Positions 7,005-15,549 of a DNA stretch of 17,471 nucleotides are shown here, piece after piece (positions within the stretch are counted from its first letter, which is position 1; each line of letters starts with the position of its first letter). Source of the stretch: CAXMWX01 sp051008185. GTDB taxonomy: Bacteria; Pseudomonadota; Gammaproteobacteria; Eutrophobiales; Eutrophobiaceae. The translations under genes and the position numbers were made by a program. Location of the stretch: the NCBI GenBank assembly GCA_051008185.1, contig JBPCXW010000083.1, positions 1 to 17,471 of the forward strand, written 5' to 3'. The notes under the pieces are model-generated. The model did no database searches. It saw nothing but the letters and a program-made list of their open reading frames with translations, and was not told the origin of the DNA.

Positions 7005-8230
7005 GATTTATACTGATCGTATTCGGCGGTCTGTTTGTCGCCATCCTGCTGGGTGAATTGCTGACGGCCGATTCAGGCCGGGTAGTATTCACATGGGGCG
7101 GCTGGTTGATCCACACCAGTGTCGCCGTGTTTATTTGTGTCTTTGTATTGGGCTTCATTATTTGCAGCTATGCCTGCATCCTGCTGTTGCGTCTGCTCGG
7201 GTTGCCGCGTGATTACAGCAAGTGGCGGCAGTACAGACGTCAGTACCAAGCGGAAAAATATCTGAACAACGGTATGCTGGCGATGGTGGAAGGTGACTGG
7301 CGGCATGCGGAAAACGCTTTTCGTAAAGGTGCCGCCTATAGCAATAATCCGGTTGTGAATTATCTCGGCGCGGCAAGGGCGGCGCAGTTGCAGGATCAGA
7401 CGGCGCGGCGGGATCGTTATCTGCGTCTGGCCCATGATTGTAATGACAAGGCCTCGGTAGCGGTGGCATTGACTCAGGCCGAGTTACAACTGGGCCGGAA
7501 ACAATACGAGCAGGCCGGCACGACCCTGAAAAAACTCGCGGCGGAGAAGCCGCGACACAATCGGATCAAGGTGTTGTTGTTAAACACAACCGCGGCACTG
7601 AAGGAATGGAGACAGGTGGTGGAGTTATTGCAACGGTTCGGCAAAAAAGGCCTGTTGCCGGAGGCGGAACTGAACGCCCGGCAGGTTACCGCTTATGCGG
7701 GCCTGTTGCAGGAGGCCGGTGAGACGCTTGGCCGGGAGCAGGTGCAACAGGTTTGGCAGGCGATCCCGTCCCGGCTCAGGCGGCGGCAGGCGTATCTGCT
7801 GGAGACTTATGTGAAACAGCGTTTGCGTTTCGGTGACACGATGGATTGCGAGCCCCTGTTACGCAAGGCGATCAAGCAGCACCCGGAGCCGGAACTGGTG
7901 CGTCTGTACGGTCTGGTTGATGGCAAGGATTCCGCCGCGCAACTGGATTTTATGCAAAAGATTCTGACCACCCGCCATCAGGATCCCGTGCTGTTATTGA
8001 CCCTCGGCAGACTAAGCAGAAAAAATAATCTCTGGGGCAAGGCCAGGGCCTATCTGGAAGAAAGTATCGCGGTTCAGGCGCACCCGGAGACCTATCAGGA
8101 ACTGGCACAACTGCTGGAGCAGGAAGGCGACTTGCCGACGGCCTCAAGGTATTACCGGGAAGGTCTGGCGGTCGCCACGCAACTCGCTCAGGCATCCACC
8201 GCGCAGGATATGGAGGGCACTCAACCCTGA
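7001..8230 (+). CDS. hemY: HemY-like TPR membrane protein (haem-operon accessory)
   Basis: A 409-residue protein of the proteobacterial HemY family, which is not the protoporphyrinogen oxidase also called HemY in Bacillus. Two N-terminal membrane helices lie at about residues 3-22 and 38-65, followed by the family signature LLGLPRDYSKWRQYRRQYQAE (about 65-86). The rest is a helical tetratricopeptide-repeat domain, for example at about 94-122 and 325-390. TPRs mediate protein contacts, and the family is proposed to work with HemX around the inner membrane in haem synthesis. The ATG at 7001 overlaps the hemX TGA. It is the last gene of the operon and converges on parA with only 11 bases between the stops. 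Confidence 0.92.
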   Translation: MRFILIVFGGLFVAILLGELLTADSGRVVFTWGGWLIHTSVAVFICVFVLGFIICSYACILLLRLLGLPRDYSKWRQYRRQYQAEKYLNNGMLAMVEGDWRHAENAFRKGAAYSNNPVVNYLGAARAAQLQDQTARRDRYLRLAHDCNDKASVAVALTQAELQLGRKQYEQAGTTLKKLAAEKPRHNRIKVLLLNTTAALKEWRQVVELLQRFGKKGLLPEAELNARQVTAYAGLLQEAGETLGREQVQQVWQAIPSRLRRRQAYLLETYVKQRLRFGDTMDCEPLLRKAIKQHPEPELVRLYGLVDGKDSAAQLDFMQKILTTRHQDPVLLLTLGRLSRKNNLWGKARAYLEESIAVQAHPETYQELAQLLEQEGDLPTASRYYREGLAVATQLAQASTAQDMEGTQP

Positions 8231-8246
8231 ACGGCAGGCCGTCAGG
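8226..8246. terminator. Inverted repeat between convergent hemY and parA stops
   Basis: The sequence CCTGAACGGCAGGCCGTCAGG can fold into a GC-rich stem (CCTGA/TCAGG extended by CGGC/GCCG, with a bulged A). It spans the end of hemY and the last codon of the opposing ATPase gene, where a bidirectional terminator would be expected. No T-run follows on either strand, so it is not a classical intrinsic terminator. It could be a transcript-end stabiliser or chance. Confidence 0.3.
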
Positions 8247-8898
8247 AAGGAATACTGCGGTGGCTTTTCAGCCAGCGTAGCAGCGGTTCCCACTGCTCCC
8301 TGTCATACAGGGTCTTGGCCGGGGCGAATTCAAAAATACTCAGACCCTTCTCCGCCGCCTTGACATAGTTCTGGCTGGCGCGCAGTGTAGTAATGAAAGG
8401 CAACTTCCGTCCGCCCGGCAATTTTATCGCGCCCAAATAATTTTCCAGTTGCGCCGCCGCGATAGTGTCTTCGCGCATCCGGTTGGCGACGGTCGCCAGA
8501 GTGATTTTCTTATTGATCAGTTTGCGCAGACCATACAACTCGTCAATAAACCGCTCCGCCGCCCGCATATCCAGAGGCGAGGGCAACACGGGGATGATCA
8601 CAGTCTGGGCATGTTTGACATACCCGGCAAGTTTCGCCCCGTGGGACGCCGCCGGGCTGTCAATGATCAACACCTCGGGGCGTTTTTTCACCTGCAACTT
8701 GCCGCCGACGATAGCAGCACGGTGGATCGCCGGGGCCGCCTCGCCACGCACCGCCAACCAGTCATTGCAAGATGCCTGTTGATCACAGTCCGCCAAAGCG
8801 ACCCGCCGACCCTGAGAGGCAAAATACCCGGCGATATTCATTGCCAGAGTACTTTTACCGCTACCCCCTTTGGGATTGAGAATGAGAATGGAACGCAT
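8242..8898 (-). CDS. Orphan ParA/MinD-family ATPase
   Basis: A 218-residue cytoplasmic P-loop ATPase of the ParA superfamily. The deviant Walker A PKGGSGKST is at residues 9-17 and carries the signature lysine Lys10, the A' motif ADCDQQAS at 36-43, and the Walker B VLIIDSPA at 76-83. VANRMRED (137-144) sits where this family has its nucleotide-contacting strand. Such ATPases form ATP-dependent dimers on DNA or membrane to segregate DNA or position cargo. No parB, mcdB or min partner is adjacent, so the cargo is unknown. I place the start at ATG 8898, where homology begins, rather than TTG 8919. A good promoter lies immediately upstream (8906-8934) and the TTG falls inside it. There is no Shine-Dalgarno, suggesting a leaderless mRNA. 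It sits downstream of prk, separated by a palindromic element. Confidence 0.88.
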   Translation of the reverse strand: MRSILILNPKGGSGKSTLAMNIAGYFASQGRRVALADCDQQASCNDWLAVRGEAAPAIHRAAIVGGKLQVKKRPEVLIIDSPAASHGAKLAGYVKHAQTVIIPVLPSPLDMRAAERFIDELYGLRKLINKKITLATVANRMREDTIAAAQLENYLGAIKLPGGRKLPFITTLRASQNYVKAAEKGLSIFEFAPAKTLYDREQWEPLLRWLKSHRSIPS

Positions 8899-8905
8899 AG
8901 GGTCT

Positions 8906-8934
8906 ATTGTATCGCACAAACCGCGTGGTGTCAG
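8906..8934 (-). promoter_or_regulatory. Sigma70-type promoter for the ParA-like gene, predicting a leaderless transcript
   Basis: On the minus strand CTGACA (8929-8934) and TACAAT (8906-8911) each match the sigma70 consensus at five of six positions and are separated by exactly 17 bases. Only seven bases separate the -10 from the ATG at 8898, so the expected start site lies at or within a base or two of the start codon. This leaves no room for a ribosome-binding site. Confidence 0.5.
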
Positions 8935-8956
8935 GCATCTGTAGCGGCTCAGTGCT

Positions 8957-8987
8957 TATGAGACAAACTCAGCAATGTCCCCCCACC
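8957..8987 (+). repeat. Left terminal inverted repeat of the palindromic element
   Basis: This 31-base arm pairs with 9116-9146. It begins TATGAGACAAA and ends in a run of six C followed by ACC. The five mismatches are at arm positions 12-15 and 22. Confidence 0.7.
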
Positions 8988-9019
8988 GGAGCCACTACGG
9001 GCTACGCCCTTGTGCCACC

Positions 9020-9041
9020 GGCTCCCCCTCAAGGGGGGAGC
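9020..9041 (+). repeat. Inner inverted repeat, left copy
   Basis: These 22 bases are identical to the reverse complement of 9073-9094. The unit is also nearly self-complementary (GCTCCCCC against GGGGGGAGC around a TCAA centre). The region can therefore fold either as two local hairpins or as one long cruciform with the partner copy. Confidence 0.75.
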
Positions 9042-9072
9042 TATTCGTGCCAAGCTTCGTCATGGTGTTATT

Positions 9073-9094
9073 GCTCCCCCCTTGAGGGGGAGCC
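9073..9094 (-). repeat. Inner inverted repeat, right copy
   Basis: Exact reverse complement of 9020-9041, separated from it by 31 bases that include the only non-palindromic core of the element. Confidence 0.75.
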
Positions 9095-9115
9095 AAAGGA
9101 GGCGAAGCCTGCTTT

Positions 9116-9146
9116 GGTGGGGGGCCATTGCCATTTTTGTCTCATA
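9116..9146 (-). repeat. Right terminal inverted repeat of the palindromic element
   Basis: Partner of 8957-8987. Its outer end lies two bases from the TAG stop of phosphoribulokinase, so the element forms the immediate 3' end region of the prk message and could act as a transcript-end structure. Confidence 0.7.
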
Positions 9147-9148
9147 CG

Positions 9149-10039
9149 CTAATGATCCGCCACAGCATCCGCGCCACGTTGTTCCACCAGGGCTTTGACA
9201 ATCGGGTCCATAATCAGCTGCATCGCGAAATCGGTTTTGCCAGCCGGCACTACTATAGTATAGGGAGTGGACATAAAAGAGCCGTTCAGCATTTCCAGCA
9301 GATAATGGAAATCGGTATTGAATTTTTCCCGGTTGCGGATGTGAATGACGGTGAAACTCTCATCACTGGTCGGGATCTGCACCGCGCCGAACGGATTGGC
9401 CGTATCCACGGTAGGCACGCGCTGAAAATTAATATCGGTGCGGGAGAACTGCGGCGTGATGTAATGCACATAGTCATGCATGCGATCCAGTATCATCATC
9501 GTGGCATCTTCGGCGGTATAGCCTCTTACATCCTTGTCGCGATAAATTTTCTGTATCCATTCCAGATTGATAATCGGCGTGACACCGATAAGCAGATCCA
9601 CATAACCGGCGAAATCATAATCCCCGGTGACCAGACCGCCGTGCAGTCCTTCATAAAACAACAGGTCGGTATTCTTCGGCAACGCCTCCCAGGGGGTGAA
9701 TGCGCCGGGCGGATAACCATGCACGGCGCCATCGGTTTCGTTATGCACATAAAAGCGCCGCTTGCCGGAGCCATTTTTGGCGTAACCCTTGAACAGTTCA
9801 TCCAGCTCGTCAAACAGGTTGCCCTCCACGCCGAAGTGGGTAATGTGGCGCCCGTCCCTGGCGGCATCTTCCACCGTCTTGTCCATTTGTTCGCGGTCGT
9901 AGCGATGGAACCCGTCTCCCTGAATGACGGCGGCGTTGTAACCCTGACGGCGGAATATATGCTCAAAGGCCGTTTTCACGCTACTGGTACCGGCCCCGGA
10001 AGAACCGGTTACGGCGATAATGGGGTGTTTTTTTGACAT
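9149..10039 (-). CDS. prk: Phosphoribulokinase, class I (bacterial octameric type)
   Basis: Phosphorylates ribulose 5-phosphate to ribulose 1,5-bisphosphate, the Rubisco substrate, in the Calvin-Benson cycle. It is 296 residues, the normal size for class I enzymes. The P-loop GSSGAGTSS is at 12-20. IQGDGFHRYDREQMDK contains the catalytic Asp42 with His45 and Arg49, at Rhodobacter sphaeroides numbering. YEGLHGG holds Glu130, and YRDKDVRGYT at 166-175 supplies the conserved Arg/Asp/Arg cluster. The ATG at 10037-10039 (MSKKHPIIAVTG) is used rather than the in-frame upstream ATG at 10084, because family homology starts there. Residue 43 is Gly, where many homologues carry Ala or Ser. No other Calvin-cycle gene is visible. 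It is divergent from msbA, and a palindromic element abuts its stop. Confidence 0.96.
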   Translation of the reverse strand: MSKKHPIIAVTGSSGAGTSSVKTAFEHIFRRQGYNAAVIQGDGFHRYDREQMDKTVEDAARDGRHITHFGVEGNLFDELDELFKGYAKNGSGKRRFYVHNETDGAVHGYPPGAFTPWEALPKNTDLLFYEGLHGGLVTGDYDFAGYVDLLIGVTPIINLEWIQKIYRDKDVRGYTAEDATMMILDRMHDYVHYITPQFSRTDINFQRVPTVDTANPFGAVQIPTSDESFTVIHIRNREKFNTDFHYLLEMLNGSFMSTPYTIVVPAGKTDFAMQLIMDPIVKALVEQRGADAVADH

Positions 10040-10092
10040 ACAACTCGTGTATTCATTGATGGTTGTGAAAGATAACAGGTGCAATTATCGCA

Positions 10093-10116
10093 TATAATCG
10101 GCACTTTCTATATACT
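10093..10116 (+). promoter_or_regulatory. Candidate -10 elements upstream of msbA
   Basis: The prk-msbA divergent spacer holds a perfect TATAAT at 10093-10098 and a TATACT at 10111-10116, 44 and 26 bases upstream of the msbA ATG. Neither has a good -35 hexamer at standard spacing. On the opposite strand a TGCGATAAT extended -10 (about 10084-10092) could serve prk. The spacer is clearly AT-rich and promoter-like, but the exact promoter is not resolved. Confidence 0.3.
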
Positions 10117-10142
10117 CGTGAAACTATTTAGCCTCAGCCACA

Positions 10143-11927
10143 ATGTCAAAAATGGCCTCCACAGCGAATAAAACCGACCTGCACCTGTATCTGCGCCTGC
10201 TAACCCATGTGAAGAGATACTGGCGGGTGTTCAGTGCGGCACTGGGTGCGATGGTGATGCTGGCGATGATCACCCCGGCCATTGCCGCGTTATTCAAGTA
10301 CATCACCGCCGGTGTGTTCCTTGAGCAGGAAACCAATCTGACAAAACTGGTTATCCTGCCGATACTTATCCTGTTCAGCCTCGCCGGTGCGGCGGCTTAT
10401 GTCAATAACCTGTCCATGAATTGGGTATCAAACAAGGTGATTATGGATTTACGTATCGCGATGTTCAAACGCTTGCTGGCCTTGCCCAATGCCACGCTGG
10501 ATAATTTGAGTGCCGGGGCCGTGATATCAAAATTCACCTACGATGTGACGCAACTGAAAGAGGCCTCCACTGATGCCTTGACTACGGCAGTGAGGGATAC
10601 GCTTACCATTTTCTGTTTGATGGGTTGGATGTTGTATATAAATTGGGTGATGACCCTGGTCGCGCTACTTGCCGGGCCGTTGATTGCCGTCGTGTTGATG
10701 ATCATCAGAAGACGGCTACGCAGGATGAGCGGAGAGGTGCAGGATTCCATGGCCGGGATTAATCACATACTGGAGGAGTCCATCAACGGTCACCGCATTA
10801 TAAAAATCTTCGGCGGCCGGGAGCAGGCATTGCGACAATTCACCAAGAGTAGCGATCAGAACCGCTTGAAGAATATGAAATTCAGCACCGCCGCCGCCGC
10901 CGGTTCGCCCGCGATACAGATCATTACCGCCTTTGGCCTGTCAGCTATTGTCTATATCGCCGCCGCCAATGCCGCGGCGGAAACGATGAGGGTGGATGAG
11001 TTCAACTCATTTTTTGCCGCGATACTGATGATACTGAACCCGATCAAACGGCTGGCGCGCATCAACGAACACATGCAACGCGGGCTGACGGCCTGCGAGA
11101 GTGTGTTCAGTTTTATCGATCAGGATATTGAGCACGATAACCCGCAACATACTCTGGAGCGTGTGGCGGGACGTCTTGAATACAAACAAATCAACTTTAG
11201 CTATACCGATTCTTCCGCCCCGGTGTTGCAGGATATCAATGTCACGATTGAGCCGGGCACGACGGTGGCCCTGGTAGGTACCTCCGGTAGTGGCAAGAGC
11301 AGTCTGGTCAATCTGTTGCCGCGTTTGTATGAATACAGGCAGGGACAGATCCTGCTGGATGGTAAAGACATACACAGTCTGTCACTGGCCGAGTTGCGTC
11401 ATGCGATGGCTTATGTGGGCCAGAATGTGATCCTGTTCAACGATACGGTGCGAAACAATATCGCCTATGGCGATGCCGCCGGGGCGACCGAGGAGGCGAT
11501 AATTCAGGCGGCGGGAAAGGCGCACGCACTGGAGTTTATCCACGCCCTGCCGCAAGGTCTTGATACCCCGATAGGCAGCAACGGCTCCCGCCTGTCCGGC
11601 GGTCAGCAACAACGTATCGCTCTGGCAAGGGCCTTCCTGAAAGATGCCCCGATATTGATTCTGGACGAGGCCACCTCGGCACTGGACACCGAATCAGAAC
11701 GCCTGATCCAGCAAGCGATGGAGGCCATCAAGCAGAACCGCACCTGCATCATCATCGCCCACCGGCTCTCCACCACCGAGGCAGCGGATCATATCTTTGT
11801 ACTGGATCAAGGCCGGATAGTGGAATCCGGTACGCACCTTGAGCTGCTCAGGCGGGGCGGAATCTATTCGCGCTTGCACCTGACCGGGAAAGAGTCAACC
11901 AAGCACCGACAGGAAGAGAAGGTCTGA
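10143..11927 (+). CDS. msbA: MsbA-type lipid A/phospholipid flippase, ABC exporter half-transporter
   Basis: A 594-residue ABC half-exporter that, as a homodimer, flips lipid A-core across the inner membrane. Six membrane helices occupy about residues 25-300. The nucleotide-binding domain has Walker A GTSGSGKS (379-386), Q-loop Gln427 in YVGQNVILFNDTVRNNI, signature LSGGQ (484-488), Walker B ILILDE (504-509), the D-loop SALD, and the H-loop His540. Overall length and the LSGGQQQRIALARAFLKDAPILILDEATSALD run (given here from 484) match MsbA. A peptide or drug exporter of the same subfamily is the alternative. The start could be ATG 10143 or the ATG at codon 4; neither has a clear ribosome-binding site. 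lpxK, a frequent downstream partner, is absent: the next gene converges on it. Confidence 0.9.
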   Translation: MSKMASTANKTDLHLYLRLLTHVKRYWRVFSAALGAMVMLAMITPAIAALFKYITAGVFLEQETNLTKLVILPILILFSLAGAAAYVNNLSMNWVSNKVIMDLRIAMFKRLLALPNATLDNLSAGAVISKFTYDVTQLKEASTDALTTAVRDTLTIFCLMGWMLYINWVMTLVALLAGPLIAVVLMIIRRRLRRMSGEVQDSMAGINHILEESINGHRIIKIFGGREQALRQFTKSSDQNRLKNMKFSTAAAAGSPAIQIITAFGLSAIVYIAAANAAAETMRVDEFNSFFAAILMILNPIKRLARINEHMQRGLTACESVFSFIDQDIEHDNPQHTLERVAGRLEYKQINFSYTDSSAPVLQDINVTIEPGTTVALVGTSGSGKSSLVNLLPRLYEYRQGQILLDGKDIHSLSLAELRHAMAYVGQNVILFNDTVRNNIAYGDAAGATEEAIIQAAGKAHALEFIHALPQGLDTPIGSNGSRLSGGQQQRIALARAFLKDAPILILDEATSALDTESERLIQQAMEAIKQNRTCIIIAHRLSTTEAADHIFVLDQGRIVESGTHLELLRRGGIYSRLHLTGKESTKHRQEEKV

Positions 11928-11966
11928 GCCGGAGATGCCGCCGTCATTGCCGCACTACTCTCCGGC
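11928..11966. terminator. Inverted repeat between convergent msbA and pmbA stops
   Basis: GCCGGAGA at 11928-11935, immediately after the msbA stop, is the exact reverse complement of TCTCCGGC at 11959-11966, which overlaps the last codons of pmbA. The loop is 23 bases and no T-tract follows on either strand. The position suits a shared transcript-end structure, but it is not a canonical intrinsic terminator. Confidence 0.3.
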
Positions 11967-13286
11967 AATAGTCATGTTCTCCACTAATACTGATCCGGTT
12001 CTGATGTTGCGGCGCCGATCCACATCCCCACCCACCGCAGTGATTTGACGGAACATCTCCGTCAGGTTGCCGGCTACGGTGATCTCTTCCACCGGGTATT
12101 GCACCTCGCCGCCTTCAACCCAAAAGCCCGAGGCACCGCGGGAATAGTCACCGGTAACCTGATTCACACCGAAACCGATCAGCTCGGTGATCAGCAGGCC
12201 GGTATGCATCTGCTTGATCAGGTCGGACAAGGTGTCGTTGCCGGTTTCCACTGTCAGATTATGCACGCCGCCGGCATTGCCGGTAGGTTGCAGCCCCAGC
12301 TTGCGGGCGGAGTAGGCACTCAATACATAACCTTGCAGGATCCCGTCGCGCACAAAGTGTTTGTTGCCGGTGGCCATGCCGTCATTATCAAAGGGCGCGC
12401 TACCCTGAGCCTTTTTCAGGAACGGCTGTTCATGTATCTGCATATCGTCAGGGAAGATCTGTTCACCGAGCTTGTCCAGTAAAAATGTCGCCTTGCGGTA
12501 CAGTGCGCCGCCGGAGATGGCGTTGATCAGGGCGGCAAACAGGCTGCTTGCCACCGGCGCTTCAAAGATCACCGGTGCCTGACGGGTACCGAGCTTGCGC
12601 GCGCCCAGCCGCGACAGGGTGCGTTCCGCCGCTTGCCTGCCGACGGCATCAATGGCCTGCAGATCATTCCGGTCACGGGCGCGGCTGTACCAGTTACCGG
12701 CCTGCATCAGGCCATCCTGTTCGGCGATCAGGGTGCACTCTATATTATGGCTGGACCAATCCCAGCCGCCGCTGAAACCGTGACTGTTACCATACAGATG
12801 ACTGCCTGAATAAGTGGAGACCAACACGCCCTCGGAATTGGTGATACGTTTGTCCTGCCCGCGCGCCGTGTTCTCACATTCAGTCGCCATGTCTATGGCC
12901 TGATCGGGGGTCGGCTCCCAGGGGTGATACAGATCCAGATCGGGAATGTCGGTGGCCAGACAGGCGGCCTCTATCAGACCGGCGCACTCATCTTCACTGG
13001 CCTGTGCGGCGATGGTGCAGGCCGCCGTGACGGTTTCCTTCAATGCCGCAGCAGAAAAGTCACTGCTGGAGGCAGAGCCCTTGCGCCGCCCTCTATACAC
13101 GGTCACGCCCAGCCCCTTGTCACGCTGGTGCTCAATGGTCTCTACCTGTCCCATACGCACGGTTACCGCCAGACCGTGCCCGCTATCAATGGACGCTTCC
13201 GCCGCATCGGCGCCTTGTTGCCGACAGAGTGTCAGCAACTGTTCTATCAGGTCGGTTTGTGATTGTCTTTCGTTTAGTGCGTCCAT
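11955..13286 (-). CDS. pmbA: PmbA/TldE family metallopeptidase subunit
   Basis: A 443-residue TldD/PmbA family protein. In E. coli the TldD-TldE heterodimer processes microcin B17 and degrades the antitoxin CcdA; TldD carries the zinc-binding HExxxH and TldE/PmbA does not. No HExxxH is present here, which supports PmbA rather than TldD. Family features are AVTVRMGQVETIEHQRDKGLGV near residues 29-50, the SGGAL stretch in mid-protein, and the C-terminal half with SAYSARKLGLQPTGNAGGVHN followed by GFGVNQVTGDYSRGASGFWVEGGE. The ATG at 13284-13286 gives the standard length. It converges on msbA and diverges from uvrD across 64 bases. The tldD partner is not in the window. Confidence 0.95.
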   Translation of the reverse strand: MDALNERQSQTDLIEQLLTLCRQQGADAAEASIDSGHGLAVTVRMGQVETIEHQRDKGLGVTVYRGRRKGSASSSDFSAAALKETVTAACTIAAQASEDECAGLIEAACLATDIPDLDLYHPWEPTPDQAIDMATECENTARGQDKRITNSEGVLVSTYSGSHLYGNSHGFSGGWDWSSHNIECTLIAEQDGLMQAGNWYSRARDRNDLQAIDAVGRQAAERTLSRLGARKLGTRQAPVIFEAPVASSLFAALINAISGGALYRKATFLLDKLGEQIFPDDMQIHEQPFLKKAQGSAPFDNDGMATGNKHFVRDGILQGYVLSAYSARKLGLQPTGNAGGVHNLTVETGNDTLSDLIKQMHTGLLITELIGFGVNQVTGDYSRGASGFWVEGGEVQYPVEEITVAGNLTEMFRQITAVGGDVDRRRNIRTGSVLVENMTIAGE

Positions 13287-13299
13287 GATGCTCTCAAGT

Positions 13300-13308
13300 T
13301 GTTATACT
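13300..13308 (+). promoter_or_regulatory. Extended -10 promoter candidate for uvrD
   Basis: TGTTATACT is an extended -10 (TGn followed by TATACT) in the 64-base pmbA-uvrD spacer, with its -10 hexamer ending 42 bases before the uvrD ATG. No strong -35 is seen, which is tolerable for extended -10 promoters. I did not recognise a LexA box nearby. Confidence 0.4.
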
Positions 13309-13350
13309 AATCGGCCATTCTATCACCCCGTGCTGACAGAGAATTATTTA

Positions 13351-15516
<2,166 letters not shown>

Positions 15517-15538
15517 AATAAACACGATCAATTTATAC

Positions 15539-15542
15539 AGGA
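15539..15542 (+). promoter_or_regulatory. Ribosome-binding site for the TRAP receptor gene
   Basis: AGGA seven bases before the ATG at 15550 supports that codon over the ATG three codons further in. The 33-base gap from the uvrD stop shows no convincing promoter, so readthrough from uvrD is possible. Confidence 0.5.
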
Positions 15543-15549
15543 ATATCAC

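Larger units (their letters stand above)
8957..9146. mobile_element. MITE-like palindromic element, about 190 bases
   Basis: The two ends form a 31-base terminal inverted repeat (8957-8987 and 9116-9146) matching at 26 of 31 positions. Both ends start TATGAGACAAA and finish in a C6 run followed by ACC. Inside lies a perfect 22-base inverted repeat (9020-9041 and 9073-9094), each copy itself palindromic around CCCTCAAGGG or its complement. Each arm also carries a small hairpin (GGGC-TAC-GCCC; AGGC-GAA-GCCT as read on the plus strand). The centre is about 31 unpaired bases. It has no credible protein. The right end stops two bases short of the prk stop codon. A GCT trinucleotide occurs at both flanks but not symmetrically, so no target duplication is certain. 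The call as a non-autonomous mobile element is inferred from structure; copy number in the genome is unknown. Confidence 0.6.

Noticed and set aside
8899..9148. CRISPR-like or tRNA-like structure in the 250-base gap
   Set aside because: The repeats are inverted, not regularly spaced direct repeats, and no cloverleaf with a TTCGA-type arm and CCA end could be assembled.
8907..9152. 81-codon open frame on the plus strand over the palindromic element
   Set aside because: It simply reads through both inverted repeats and has no recognisable domain or ribosome-binding site; the DNA structure explains the sequence better.
10040..10084. Upstream ATG giving phosphoribulokinase 15 extra residues
   Set aside because: The extra residues (MHLLSFTTINEYTSC) are not family-like, and class I PRKs begin at the MSKKHPII-type start.
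12946..13350. 135-codon N-terminal extension of uvrD
   Set aside because: It is antisense to pmbA. The canonical helicase N-terminus (LNTAQREAV) follows ATG 13351 closely.
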